This document shows positions 47,740 to 60,306 of a stretch of DNA of 64,000 nucleotides, piece by piece. The translations under genes were made by a program, and so were the position numbers. Positions within the stretch are counted from its first letter, which is position 1, and the number at the start of each line of letters is the position of its first letter. The DNA comes from Artemia franciscana. Taxonomy: Eukaryota; Arthropoda; Branchiopoda; Anostraca; Artemiidae. A model generated the notes under the pieces. It saw nothing but the letters and a program-made list of their open reading frames with translations, ran no database searches and was not told where the DNA came from. Location: the NCBI RefSeq assembly GCF_032884065.1, contig NC_088866.1, forward strand, positions 54,692,068 through 54,756,067. Direction: 5' to 3'.

Positions 47740-48070
47740 CAGAAATTTTTAAATCAAACACGGTGGCATTCAAAGATAAAGAGAGGCTTATCCCAGCGAT
47801 TATCTCTTTTCCATTTTCTTTTGCATTTGTTTTTTTTACATTTGTCTTTATTTGTCTCATACGGAAAGTTTGATTTGCATTGGTTCTTTTGTCTCTCTAT
47901 TTTGGAAGAATATTGAAATCAAATAGGGTGGCATTCAAAGATAAAGAGAGGCTTACCCCAGCAATTATCTCCTTTTCATTCTCTTTTGCATTTGGTTCTT
48001 TTGCATTTATCATTACTTGTTTCATACGAAAAGTTTGATTTGCACTGGCTCTTTTGACTCTCTATTGTTG
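47740..48070 (+). repeat. ~168-bp tandem duplication
   Basis: GGTGGCATTCAAAGATAAAG occurs at 47762 and 47928, followed in both by AGAGGCTTA(T/C)CCCAGC and TTTGCATTTG. Differences are more numerous than in the 8.8-kb case. Confidence 0.85.
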
Positions 48071-49165
48071 TGTTATTTCATTTATTTTTTCATAAATAGA
48101 GTGGAGAAATAAATTATTATAAATTCATTGAAAAACATCAATATATTGTTATTGATGCAACGAGCACCTCTTGGCCAAAGGGTTTGGTCGGCGTTTCTAT
48201 AGACGATTTTACTCTTTTTCTTCACCAAACAAAGATCTACTACTGAGCGAGAGTACTTGTTCATCATAGGGATCCCTGAAAAGGGATAGCATCAAATTAC
48301 TTTTTATTAATGATAAACGTCGAAACGTCGAGCACCTCTTGGCTTGATTGGTTCAACACAGGGAACATTTATGGAAGGAAGATGAACTTTAATTTAGCTG
48401 AAGACCAAACACCAAACACCAAAGACTTTTAACGATAGATTTGAAAATAAAACCGTGCTTTTTCCCTAATCCACACTTTTTGCAAAATAATATGATTTTC
48501 TGAAATTTGCGCTTTGGTCATAGTTGCTGATTTTCTACATTCATAACTCTAATTGTAAAATTCTAAGTTCTTTAAACCTTAGATTCTAATTCTAAATTCT
48601 AGAATTCAAAAAGCAAATTCTAGAATTCTTTATGAAATCTTTGATTTGACTGGCAGAATAATTTTAATTTTCTGAACTTTGTGCTTTTCTAAATTTTGAT
48701 GCTTGGGAAGAAAAAGAACTAGTAGTGTAGAAATACTTTCAATTGAAGTTTTGAGTACTATAAATTATAATATTTCAGATTTTTCCTAACTTCAGTAACT
48801 TTTTATCTCTTTCTTTGAATGTTTAGTCTATGTCTAGATTGTTTAGTAAAAATGCCTAAGACAAAAGATTTAACAAATATTAGGAAGAAACTACAGGTGC
48901 TAGACCAAAAATAGAAAAAATAATAAAAAAAAAACTATGATATGTATTTGCGACAGTTGCATTCGGATGCTTTCAAAATACTTCAGTTTATGAGTTTTCC
49001 TTTTCCAAAAACCGAGTAAGCTAAAAATTGAAAAAAAAAATTAAACGTAAAGTATAACATGGCCAAAGAATTTTAAAACTGCTGTGGCTGAAAAACTGGC
49101 ATTTGGAAATGCAATCTACCCCTCCCCCCTTCTCAGATTAGCAAAATGCTTTCAATGCTTCAAAA

Positions 49166-49218
49166 AAATTTCTTTTAATGCTTCGTTACAATTCATATCA
49201 GGAACATCAGCCAGCTAG
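49166..49218 (-). pseudogene. Pseudo-exon: partial copy of the 41750-42061 exon
   Basis: On the minus strand this stretch has a CTAG acceptor followed by codons for LADVPD, then CN, then LKEI, after which it diverges and soon reaches a stop. It matches the first ~16 codons and the acceptor of the condensin exon at 42061, with an identical run of about 25 bases across the splice site. It sits in the intron between exons 51489-51650 and 45977-46097, upstream of its parent. The previous exon ends in phase 2 whereas this copy starts in phase 0, so its inclusion would break the frame. It is best explained as a partial local duplication. Confidence 0.8.
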
Positions 49219-50162
49219 ATATAAAAACAAGCTAGAATATTAAACTCGTTTCGGGGGAGAGGCGTTGAGGGGATTGGTAAGGATGGTTGGTAGTGACTAA
49301 GTAAGTGGAGTTTCATAAAGGTTATTGTTTACCCATACAAGTTTATAAACGTCGGGTTTGTTGTTAATTTGCTTATTTAATAAAACCCTTTATCGAAGAA
49401 ACAAGGATGGAGCAACTAGGATTAAATATCTAGAAATAAATTGTATTTGAAGGATAAGATACTTTCCTGACCTGAAAACTTTTTTTTAGCATTGAACGAG
49501 CCAAAAGATCTTCTTCCAAAGACCTTTAAATTAAAATGAGGCTCAGAAATTCCTAAACATTCAATTAAGTTTACAAAAACTAATTTTTAAGACATATTTC
49601 TAGATTAATAGATAACTCTTACTATAAGTTCTAGAAAATAGCAAATCTTTACAGTTCGAAATCTTTAGAGTCTATTGCAAGTGCAATATAAGATAACTAG
49701 CAGTACAGAGTGAAGGAGGGGGTCCTTCCTTGTAAATCACATAAAAAAACAACAGTTAATAGTTGATAGTGCTGCAAATTTTTACAATTCGTTCAAAAAT
49801 AGTATCAAGTGATACTATTTTTTATACTATTTAGTGATAAATACTATTTTTTTATTTTAATACTATTTTTTTATACTATTTAGTATCAAGTGATAAAAAC
49901 GTATCCAGAGCTGCATTCCAGCGGAGGGGTTACGAAGTGATGAAAGAAACACAAAAGATTCAAAGGAATAATATTACTACTTGATACTGCCAAAACCTAT
50001 AAACACAGTTTTCCATCCCCATAAACCAATAGTGCCAATTTAAGAAAAGGTAGGAGAAGGTACCTTTTTAGTTTGTAAACAAAGATAGAAAAAAAAATTT
50101 TTCGAAATCTCGGAGGGGAGAGGAGAGGAAATAGTTTGAAAAAATATATTTTGTTTTATCAG

Positions 50163-50595
50163 AATCCATCTTCTCTTTGAAGCTTCCAGTCTACACCTGA
50201 TTGTACCAGTCTACAGCTTACACCAGTCTACAGCTTCCAGTTTACAGTCTACTGCATAACAGGTTGTGGTAACTGAGGAACTTATCGGATAATCCAAGAG
50301 GACGTACTTTATCGAAGTATAGATGTCAGTAAGAGCGTATTCAGGAGAGTGGGTCTGCATCCATCTTCTCTTTGAAGCTTCCAGTCTACACCTGATTGTA
50401 CCAGTCTACAGCTTACACCAGTCTATAGCTTCCAGTCTACAGTCAACTGCATAACAGGTTGTGGTAACTGAGGAACTTGTCGGATAATCCAAGAGGACGT
50501 ACTTCATCGAAGTATAGATGTCAGTAAGAGCGTATTCAGGAGAGTGGGTCTGAATCCATCTTCTCTTTGAAGCTTCCAGTCTACACCTGATTGGT
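50163..50595 (+). repeat. 190-bp tandem repeat, 2.3 copies
   Basis: ATCCATCTTCTCTTTGAAGC occurs at about 50164, 50361 and 50556. Units hold smaller repeats of CCAGTCTACA. The first two units are nearly identical. Confidence 0.9.
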
Positions 50596-50869
50596 CAATA
50601 CTGTCCATGCAATGCACAGAACTTTCGCTTCCTATCAACTCACTTGATCAGTAATTACTTATTAACTACTGTCCTCCAGTCAGCAACCTGCCACTGGCAG
50701 GAGAGCAGACCAATTTTCCTCCAGGAGGGCGGGGAGAGAGTCCATCCCAAACTTACAAGGAAATTATTGTTCCAAGCAAGCAAAAATCTTCAAAGCAGGC
50801 CAGCTGCCCGGAATAACTACTATTGGCAGCTTAATTGGGCACCAAGCCATCTGAAACCAACACAGCTAC

Positions 50870-51010
50870 GCAAGCTCCTCCTCCATCCCAAACCTATTCA
50901 AAGCCTCCCTCTTTAGACTTTCCCAAGAAGTTTCAACTTCTCTTAAACATTTCCTTACAACACCCTCCCAGTCTGTTTGGGGACAACCTGCTTTTCATTT
51001 GGCTCTAGAT
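50870..51010 (-). mobile_element. RTE-like LINE 3' coding end
   Basis: The minus strand encodes DWEGVVRKCLREVETSWE followed by LKREALNRFG, the last conserved part of the RTE-like ORF. Part of the adjoining sequence toward 50780 may belong to it too. It is the same segment as at 46.8 and 55.2 kb. Confidence 0.65.
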
Positions 51011-51488
51011 GGTAGGCCAATTAAGAAGATTTAGGAGCATGTCCAAATTTCACACAGATCAACGTTATAAGACGAGTGGGGGCAGGACCCCCCCCCCCCC
51101 CCCGAAGCCATGTAGGAATTAAGTGTTTTAAGCGAGAAACTAATCTTCAGGACACGGCAGCTCGCCGGGGATAATTGAGAGCAAATCAAGTTTCAAAAAA
51201 CAGATATTACCAATGAAATATTTTACTTTAGAATTTAAGAAACTTATATTTTCAGTGAACGCGAAGCTTACTGTCATTGTTTACTAAAATAGAATTATGT
51301 TGTGATAATTGAATAACGACTGATGATGGAGAAGAAACTAAGGAACTAATTCAAATAAATCATCACCGATCACGGCTCGTAATTTTAAAACAAAATTTAA
51401 ACTACGAGAGGGGGAGGTGCATTTCACCTTTCACAAGGAGCATAAGCACAACAAATGAAAAGGAGCAATAAAAACAAAATAAATTTAC

Positions 51489-51650
51489 CTTAAAGGTGGA
51501 GTCAATGAGTCTGACTTAATTCTATCAGGTACTAGCTTCAGTAAGGCCGAACACGTTTCATAAGCAAGGCGGAAATCTTCTTTTCCTCTGTCTCCTAGGC
51601 CAACACTTATTAATACACTGATGTTGCTGCTGATAGTTAATTTTTCTGCA
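51489..51650 (-). CDS. NCAPD2: Condensin CAP-D2 exon (HEAT region)
   Basis: The exon has a TTGCAG acceptor and a GTAAAT donor on the minus strand. It begins with one base that completes the previous TG to Cys, runs 53 codons, and ends with AG of an Arg codon. The peptide starts AEKLTISSNISVLISVGLG and continues EDFRLAYETCSALLKL, ending LTPPL(R). A second AG lies five bases downstream of the chosen acceptor; using it would break the frame, so 51650 is preferred. The order 'helix - VGLG - FRLA - C' follows vertebrate CAP-D2, where a VSIGLDEKFPQDYRLA segment occupies the same place. Confidence 0.88.
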
Positions 51651-52309
51651 CTGCAATTCAAGATGACATGTGAATTGAAATTGTAAAGAAATATGATTTT
51701 TTTTTTTTTTTTTAGCATAAACTAATAAAAATAAATCCATGACTCATTAAAACCAACTTCAATACAGTCTTCCCAGAAAGAATCCTTGGCTAGCAAATAA
51801 CAGGGAAGATAAAATACCAACAAAAAAAAACATAATATAATAAATCTACTAATATTCTATGTACCAAAATACTAACAAAATACAGTCGCCCACGTCAAAG
51901 ATACCAAAAAACATAAGCAAGGTACAAGATAACTAGAAACACGAGACAATTTCACAATAATTCACTGAGTCAAATAAACAACAAACCCTATCAAAAAACA
52001 TCAACTCCAGGAGCAAACGACAAAAACACAGATGAAAAAAAGTAAAAATTATATTATTTTTACTTTTCACTCAATCATTAGCTAAAACTATTCTTTCTTA
52101 AGATACCAAACAAGTGGCAGCTTCGTAGAGACTCCAGGAGCATGATTGGTCGTGTTATAGACTATCCGAGGGCTAAAATCAGACCTCACTTAGGGAGTAT
52201 GATGAATAAATTGTTGTGCAAAATAAAGTACAAAAATGATAATCGATTTGAATCTGATTGATTAGAAATAAGAAAAGAAAAATAATGAAATGAAGAATAC
52301 AGCATTGTA

Positions 52310-52605
52310 CTTTCGTTCCTACCGGCGTTGGGGACGAACTCTCCGTTTCAAGACCCTTCAGCCAGGAAGTTAATTGGGGGTTGGGGCCAGCCATCCTGTG
52401 CTTTTGCACGCCCTTCCTGTTAATCTTCCCCAGATTTCCCTGGTTCCTATTTAAAACTGAGTTGACCCGTAAATGGGATTACAGAGTCACGCCACTGGCC
52501 CTCCTTCCAAACCAAGTAACCAGCGACACCAGGACTCGAACCCCAGTCCTCATGGACAAGGGATTTCGAGTATAGCGTGCTAACGACTAGGCTAGTATCT
52601 TTTGT
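52310..52605 (-). mobile_element. tRNA-derived SINE
   Basis: On the minus strand the head has a box A (TAGCCTAGTCGTTAGCA, complement of 52578-52594) and a perfect box B consensus GGTTCGAGTCC (complement of 52532-52542). An unrelated body of some 200 bp follows, giving the head-plus-body layout of a SINE. The exact 3' end is uncertain; the A/T-rich stretch near 52250-52310 may be its tail. Confidence 0.65.
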
Positions 52606-55079
52606 TAGAAATAAAAGATGCATTATTATATACGAAAGCAGGAAGGTAGGTATACAACTATAGAAAAGTGAAAGAAGCACATAACAGAAATTAAAGAGAA
52701 TTTAAATTAAACAAGGGCTTAAATGAAGAATGGATAGTTTCCTGAAAAATGGTCCTTACTTTATCATAAAATTCTGAAGTGACTTTAGTGACAAGGGAAA
52801 GGATGGCATCGAAATAATAGAATAATACGAATCCTAGGACTAAAGTAGACTGATGGAAAGCTTCTAAAAAATGAGCCTGGAAATAAGTGTTTGAGCTTTC
52901 TAATTATTCCGAGACTGCTGGAGACTTTCATTTTGATCAGGTCAATATGATACTTAAATAAAAGATAGGGACAATATATTCAAAAAAAGCTAGTTCCATT
53001 AAACAGAGAAATTATGACCAATAATAAAATTTGCAAATTTAATTTCTGATAAATTAATGAAAAAAGAAAAAAGAGAGCGAAAGTAGAAAAAAAAAACATA
53101 TAAAAAAAGGAGACAAGCATTAAGGGACAGCATAGACATAGCCTTATTCAAGGTAAAACGGCAAATTTATTTAAAATAGTATGGGAAAATATTAGGGGGA
53201 ATACCCGGAGCTTGAGACAATTTTTTTTGTCTCTAATTCCTTAATGTTTTGTTATGAGGAAACAAAATTTCTCAGTATCTTTTGCATTAACTAAGAAAGC
53301 TATCCTCAAAATTCCAAAAAATGAGTCGCCCCATCAACTTTCAAGCAAGGATTTCTAGCAGGTCATACATAAATCATAATTATAAATTAATAGCTTAATC
53401 AGTTTTATCTAATTATACATACATAGGTTATGCTGATTCGTAGCATTTATTATAGCGACTTGAAAAACTTTTATGCAACAAAATTCGATATAGTACTATA
53501 AAGAATGTAATAAACTTTAGAGTTCAATTCAATAAAACTGAATATTTTTAATGCTAGGTTTTTCAAAATACTTGCCAAATCTAATCATATTTGTATTCTA
53601 ATTGATTGGCAAAACAATTGATCAGAAGAATTTTTGTATTTAAAGTAAAAGGGCATCAACAAAGAAATATTTCTAGCCCCCTTGGATCTCTCATGGGCCT
53701 ATTCATATCTGAGAGTCACAACTTTCACAAGATTTTTCTTTCTCCAAATCATGGAGTTATTAGTGCAGCATCACACTTTTGCCAGTGTTGCCACACTGAG
53801 CCGTGCAAATGAATAAGCAAAATGAATTTCTTAAATTTGACAATTAAAAATTCAAACATTAACAATCCGTTGAATACCTTCAAAGGGAAGCTATACCTTC
53901 TTAAGCTGGTCGGTGCCATATGTTTCCCGCTTATTAATGCTAATTTTTCACCAACATTACTTCTTTTTTTTAATTTGGCCCAGCTATAATCAAAAACAGT
54001 AAAGCTGCATATGCAGGTATTTCAGATTAAAAACTTAGTTTCCAATTTTTTACTTATATATGTCTAAGTTAATTTCCACTAAACCAGTTCAAACAGCCAG
54101 ACTAAATTTTCACATTCCTTGTCACCTTAAGTATCAAAATTGTATAAATATTTAAAATATTCTTCAAAAAAGTGCTGCCTTTATTTAGAAAGCGTAACCT
54201 TATCGTCCACATGAATACGCTTAAAACTTTGAAAGTAAACACCATTTCCGGTCATACCTTACGTTATATACGTAGTGCAGTTTGTTTGCATCTCAGTGCG
54301 CAAAATCCATCATCTGCGCGCAAAATCCCACATAAAACATCAGCACACACATACATCAATAAACAATAATACAAATCAAAGAAAAATTACATGCTAAAAT
54401 TTTACTTTTCAATTTAAAAAGAGAAGAACCACTAAAAACTCATCAATTTGCAAACCTGAGGCCACGATAGCTTTCAATCTTATCCTCCCCCCCCCACTCT
54501 ATTCAGACCATCCCTAGTTTCTCTATCCCAGGAAAGTCAATACCATGAAATTACTTCCTGATGTCTTTTCCAACCTCATGCAAGGACGTTCTACTTTCAA
54601 ATTGGCTACAGCTGAGCCATCAAAAAAACACAAAGTTTGGCAACATCTATTTCCTTCATCTATTAGGCGTGAAAAAAAAGAGAAAGCAAAGAAGAGAAAG
54701 TTATATATTTGTATCTTTAAAGCAACAGGAAAGTGCACCCTGATGGTCTAAGCTGGCTAAGTGGAATTTACACAGCCACATATATATTTAAAAATAGGAA
54801 GTAAGTATATTTGTATATTTAAAAATAATATACAAACGCATATATAATATACATGTACATAAATAAATGCATATAAATATAAATAAAAATAAGTATATTT
54901 AAAAATAGGAATAGGAATGGACCTATACGTATTTGTGGCTAAAGTAATTAAAATTCTGATTTGAAGTCTAACCTTTACAAGGAGCCAAGGGGTTGGAATA
55001 GGAAATGTTTTTCATCCAAATATGAAAATAGCTATGCAAGTAAATCCTTGCAAAACGAATAACAGCTTTATCAATGAAG

Positions 55080-55345
55080 TTCATGACTAATTTATTAACT
55101 ACTATTGCTAATAACTTAACTCCAGGACCAAGCCGTTTGAGGCCAACTCAGCTGCACACGCACCCCCTTCCGTTCCAATAATTTTTAAACTCCACTCTTT
55201 ATACCCTCCCATGAAGTTTCAATTTCCTTTAAATCCTACTCCATTTGAGGACGGCCTGCTTTTCGTTGACAAGTCTTTGGCAATCTGCCATCTTTCATAC
55301 GTAAAACATGCCCCACCTAATCATTGATTTCTTGCCCTTACTTCA
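55080..55345 (-). mobile_element. RTE-like LINE 3' coding end
   Basis: The minus strand carries a decayed version of the same terminal LINE segment, recognisable as WGMFYV, KMADCQRLV, then KLKLHGRV in shifted frames, and a GLKRLGPGVKL-like end. Several stops interrupt it. Confidence 0.6.
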
Positions 55346-55817
55346 AGGGAAAAGAGAATGAAATAGATACCGTAAAACCAGAGTAATAGCCATACAACGA
55401 TGTAATTTTGCTTAATAACGCTCATTTAAAAACAGGGTAGTTTATAAGGGTAGTAAAATGTCATTCGTTTAGCAAGAGGATAAGCAGATAGTTGGGGTTA
55501 AGAGAGTTTTTAATCTTCATCTTTTGGCAGGAAAATATTTGTTAAAATATATGATTTTTAGACTGATAATGGATATTTAAATGAAATATTTATTGACGTT
55601 TAGTAAATTCAATCATGGATTTCTTTTAGTTCAAAGCAAAGACATGAACAACACCTCTTTGCAATTAAATCCTGGCTAACTTCGGAGTCTATTTTTTAGT
55701 GACATTTTAAAAAATCTTTCGAGAATTTTACAATTTTCTTTCCTAAATATTAAAATTAGCTTAAAATTTTGAAACATTTGAGATACAAACTGCAGAGAAG
55801 GGAAAGATATATCTTAC

Positions 55818-55906
55818 CATGCAACCATCCTTAAAAGCATTAAAGAGGCTTTCGATTCTATTTCAGTCGTATCTTGAATTTTCATCGTAAATCTTTCCCA
55901 TAGAAC
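55818..55906 (-). CDS. NCAPD2: Condensin CAP-D2 exon (HEAT region)
   Basis: This is an 89-nt exon flanked on the minus strand by a GCAG acceptor and a GTAAGA donor. It enters in phase 0 and leaves with two bases of a split codon (TG), which the next exon completes as TGT (Cys). The peptide reads VLWERFTMKIQD, then TEIESKASLMLLRMVA. The LWERF start and the MLLRM helix correspond to the LWELF and MLLGM segments of animal CAP-D2. It is part of the HEAT-repeat solenoid between the N-terminal domain and the conserved Cnd1 domain. No ORF longer than 60 residues marks it; the call depends on splice signals, phase and similarity. Confidence 0.88.
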
Positions 55907-56854
55907 CTGCAAAAAGGTCAAAATGATACCATGCTCTGCCATTTGAACCAGCTACCCCTTCAGGCTTTACACATCTACCCCTTCAGGCAGCAATACAAAA
56001 ACACTACACAATATAAATTATTCTCCATTTATATAGTTTTGTAGTTATAGATTCTTCATGACCTTTCACAGCCTGTAAACCATATTTTAGCTTTCCAGTA
56101 CTTGTTAAATGCTGCTAGTAGTGATTAAATCAGCTTAAAAGTTTGACAATAGCCAGGCAGTACACACGACTTAATCGGGGTTGGGTTGGGAAGGAATGAA
56201 AAAACAGGCTACATCTCTATTAAAATGTCATTAATTCTGGAAAAATTGTGAGCATCTTAAGCATTCAGAAGGAAAACAATTGCCAACAAAACCAAGCTCG
56301 AACTAATTGAAAGTAAAAGAAAAATCAGTTTAAAATAGTTGTAAAAATGGCTTTGTTATTACTTTATTTATTTAATTATATTTATATTTAAGCTGAGGAA
56401 TGCTCATATCCACCAGGCAGTCTCATAGAAATCATCAGGCGCACCAGTTCACGGAAATTGAGGTAGGGGTAAAGATTTTTCTTCCATTTCTCAACGAAGA
56501 GGCAAGAAAACAATTGTTTTTTTTTAATGTTGGGTGGGGCAATTTTGTTATTTACTATTGTTGTTATTTTTCAATGGACACGAGAAAATGGTATTTTTCA
56601 AAACCTAGGAGGGTTTCCCCCATCCCAGGTCCCTCGGTACTTATCCCAGCCACCCCGACCGATATTTCTTCCTTATAATTTACACACCCATAGATTTTAC
56701 CTCTAAGATCTTTGTATGGTTCGTGTTTACCCATTCTATGGTTGTCCAATATTTTTCCACCGTGTCCTGCTTGGTCGTTATTTCGTTGGCCAATATGATG
56801 TAAAAACTACGAACTCTAACTAATAAACTGTGGTGTAATATCGCGGCGAGTTTA

Positions 56855-57965
56855 CAGATGCAGCAACTTGTGGGATGAGCCTCGAGTGTCTCTAGTGGCA
56901 GAGGCAGAACTAAGGTCTAAGAAAAATCGAATTCTTTCAAAAAGTAAGTGCGACTGAAATGGGGGATTCACCTTTAAAAAAAAAAAAAAAAAGAGCAAAA
57001 TACTGCACAAAGAAAATACGAAGGAATTCTGTCACCAAACAGATGTTCTTTTGAAGTAAAATGGCATGTCACTATTTCTAGGTAGTTTAATATCAAATAA
57101 TTAAAAATTTAATAAAAAAAATATAAATGCAATTTAACACAAATATTTAGAATAGGAATAGAATATGTTTTATTTGCACAATCTCTCGTAGTCATAAAAC
57201 TAAATGGCGCTTGTGCTTACAAAAAAGAAAAAAGGATTAAATCAAACGACAAATTTGGTTGTCATGTTGCATTTTTAGGAAGAAAGATCAGAAGCTGTCA
57301 ACAAATTATCATCATTTGTCGACAGTTTTTGGGGTAGTTGCTAGAAAGGCACTGGGAACACTCATTCCGGGGCAATTAAAATTAGATGGTAATATAGTTC
57401 CTATAGAAATTGTATTTTTTTTTTCTGATGTTTTACTATGAATTAACCTTTCATGAATTTTAACATTCAAAATAACTTTATTTAAAGTAAAAAAAATGTT
57501 TATATGGGGCCGTGACAATGCAATGAATTAAAATAAATATGGTGTTTTATACACATTATATCATGAATATACCATGTTATATAAGTATATAAGATTTTAT
57601 ATTTCATTTATAAATAGGAGAATATTGAAGATTCATTGAAATCAGAGAATGACAACCAATACGAGACGCAACGAGACAACTGCTTGTGAATAGCGTCAAC
57701 AGAGTGCAAAGATGGAGTTATCTATGACATGTTCTTCATAAAAGCAACCAAAACTGTAATTCGCATACTGCCATGCGGCATCACTGTTATCCGTCGGGCA
57801 CTAGTCAAAGGATAATGTAACGGAACACGCTACAACACAACTAGTAGGCAGACCTGAACAACATTATTAAATACATGGGACAAGATTGGAGGGATGCAGA
57901 TGCAGAAACTTATGGGATGAGCCTTGAGTGTCTCTAGCGGCAGAGGCAGAACTAAGGTCTAAGAA
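56855..57965 (+). repeat. Dispersed repeat pair, ~70 bp
   Basis: GATGCAG(C/A)AACTT(G/A)TGGGATG and AGGCAGAACTAAGGTCTAAG are shared between 56858-56930 and 57895-57965. The sequence between the two does not form one array. Class unknown. Confidence 0.65.
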
Positions 57966-57985
57966 AAGGCGGATATTATCATTGG

Positions 57986-58285
57986 ATTAAATAAAAAAAA
58001 CAAGTTTTTTCAACTGAAAGTAAGGAGCGACATTAAAACTTAAAACGAACAGAAATTACTTCGTATATGAAAGGGGCTGCTTCCTCATCAACGCCCCGCT
58101 CTTTACGCTAAAGTTTGACTCTTTCTCTCAACTCTTCTTTTTAAAACAGTGAAAAACTTTAGCGTAAAGAGCAGGGCGTTGATGAGGAAGCAGCCCCTTT
58201 CATATACGAAGTAATTTCTGTTCGTTTTAAGTTTTAATGTCGCTCCTTACTTTCAGTTGAAAAAACTTGTTTTTTTTATTTAATT
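57986..58285. mobile_element. Near-perfect palindromic foldback element
   Basis: The two arms of about 130 bp are almost exact reverse complements, from ATTAAATAAA at 57986 to TTTATTTAAT ending at 58285, with a loop of about 35 nt around 58125-58150. Only isolated mismatches are seen, such as CCCGC against GCAGG near the loop. It has no coding capacity. Its arm sequence (AAGGAGCGAC, AACGAACAGAAATTAC) recurs at the ends or inside the larger elements at 5.9, 10.4-12.1, 23.5 and 58.6-58.9 kb. It is a non-autonomous foldback or MITE-type element. Confidence 0.85.
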
Positions 58286-58356
58286 TCTGAACATTTTTGA
58301 ATCAATGCATGTTTTGATTTTGGCTCTCCGCAGAGAAATAATTAAAACGAAATTTG

Positions 58357-58358
<2 letters not shown>

Positions 58359-58409
<51 letters not shown>
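58359..58409 (+). repeat. Poly(T) run of 51
   Basis: An uninterrupted T run between the palindrome at 57986-58285 and the composite foldback copy at 58410. Read on the minus strand it would be a 51-nt A-tail at the end of that copy. Confidence 0.9.
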
Positions 58410-58410
<1 letters not shown>

Positions 58411-59745
58411 GCTAAATGGCTTTCTCATAATTTTGATCGAATGATTTTGAGAAAAAAAGAGCGGGGGAGGAAGCCTAGTTGCCCTCCAATTTTTTGGTTA
58501 ATAAAAAAGGCAACTAGAACTTTTAATTTTTTATGAATCTTTTTATTAGTAAAAGATATACGTAACTTATAAACTAGCTTACGTAAAGAATTTTTTATTC
58601 TCATGTTTTTATTACACATATGAGAGGGTTCGCCCCCTCGTCAGTGCCTCTCTCTTTACACTAAATCTTAAATTTTGGCCCAATTCATTAAGAATTACCC
58701 CTGAATCACAAAAGCCGTAGAATAAATAGTTGACATTACTAAAAATACTTTGACGTAAAGAGCGAGGTATTAGGAGGAGGTGAGCCCCTCATATGGGTAA
58801 TAATTTGTGTTCGTTTTAAGTTTTAATGCTGCTCCTTACTTCCAGCTGGAAAAAACTTTTTCATATTTATTTTTTCATTGTTTTTTTTTTAAATAATGCT
58901 AGTAAATCCTGCGCTCCCTTCATGGAAATTTTCTTCCCCCATGACAAATTCCTCAATAGAAAGTTCCCCCAGTATATCCCCCTCTTTTCAACCCCTCCCC
59001 CCAACCAAAAATCCTCCTGAAAACACCTGTACACTTCCCTATAACCATTACTATATGTAAGCACTGGTCAAAGTTTGTAACTTGTAGCCCCTCCCACGGG
59101 GACTGTGGAGGAGTAAGTCGTCCCCAAAGACATAGTTATAAGGTTTTTCGACTACGCTGAATAAAATGGCTATCTCAGAATTTTGATCCATTGACTCTGG
59201 GAAAATAATTAGCGTGGGAGGGGGCCTAGGTGCCCTCCAATTTTTTTGGTCACTTAAAAAGGGCACTAGAACTTTTCATTTCCGTTAGAATGAGCCCTCT
59301 CGCAACATTCTAGGACAACTGGGTCCATACGATCACCCCTGGGAAAAAGAAAAAGAAAAAAAAACAAAGAAAAAAAACAAAAACAAAAAAAAAAACAAAT
59401 AAACACGCATCCGTGATCTGCCTTCTGGCAAAAAATACAAAATTCCACATTTTTGTAGATAGGAGCTTGAAACTTCTACAGTAGGGTTCTCTGATACGCT
59501 GAATCTGATGGTGTAAGGTCGTTAAGATTCTATGATAGGGGGTGTTTCTCAGGCTCGTAACTTTTGGTGCGTAAGACTAAACTTGATGAAACTTATATAT
59601 TTAAAATCAGCATTAAAATGCGATTCTTTTGATGTAGCTATTGGTATCAAAATTCCATTTTTTAGAGTTTTGGTTTCTATTGAGCCGGGTCGCTCCTTAC
59701 TACAGTTCGTTACCACGAACTGTTTGATATTCTAGCTAATAGTGG
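58410..59745 (-). mobile_element. Composite foldback element, second copy in reverse orientation
   Basis: This copy shares, in reverse complement, the modules of 10747-12077, such as the GAACTGTTTGAT end at about 59720-59733, the CGCATCCGTGATC/GATCACGGATACG block and the AAGTTTTAATG...CTCCTTACTT arm. The block with TGCCCTCCAATTTTTT occurs twice within it (about 58480 and 59233), so the modules are reiterated. A 51-nt T run (58359-58409) and the palindrome 57986-58285 lie directly beside it. Confidence 0.65.
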
Positions 59746-60306
59746 GTTTTAAAAGCCACAATCTCGAAAGAACCAGTTTCCCATTTAAATTCTAATTATC
59801 AAAAAAATAATAAGCTTCACACTTGTTTAAATTTTTAATTTCAAAATTACGACCAGTCTGGCGATGAAATATCATAGATCTAATCAGAATTATTACTTGC
59901 AAAACCCCCTAAAAGACTGAATATCAATAGCTAAAATGAGCCAAAATACCTGACATTGTCTTGAACAATCGAGAGGGGTGAAAATTAGGAGGAGAGAGGA
60001 AATAAGAGAGGAGAGGAAAAGGAAATAATAAGAGAGGAGAGAGAGAAACTAATCGATGCAGTGGCTATCTCGAACCAACTTCGATAGAGTGTATAGTTTC
60101 CTCCTTCGAACTTCAAAACCAAAAAAAAAGAGAAAAAAATCAATCGAATTCAAAATGGCCACAACCTGTTTTAAATTAGAGTTTTTAGTTTTGAATTTCC
60201 GAGATGAAACAAAAACTGAAGAAACTGAAGAAAGACTGAAGAAACAAAAAAAAGAGAAATGAAGGTCCAGCAATACTAATATCAGATTCGGGGAATAATC
60301 ACTAAC

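Larger units (their letters stand above)
51651..55817 (-). other. Condensin intron, ~4.2 kb
   Basis: It holds a SINE (52310-52605) and an RTE-like 3' fragment (55080-55345). The span 52700-55070 contains ORFs of 60-71 codons on both strands (for example around 54550-54740) without recognisable domains. Confidence 0.75.
55907..60306 (-). other. Condensin intron, ~4.4 kb
   Basis: It holds the dispersed pair at 56.86/57.9 kb, the palindrome, the T run and the reverse composite foldback copy. The spans 55910-56850 and 56950-57880 show nothing else. A GA-rich stretch lies at 59970-60050, before the exon donor. Confidence 0.75.

Noticed and set aside
54545..54751. Overlapping ORFs on both strands near 54.6 kb as a gene
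   Set aside because: There is no domain and no start or splice context, and the frames are open on both strands, which suggests chance.
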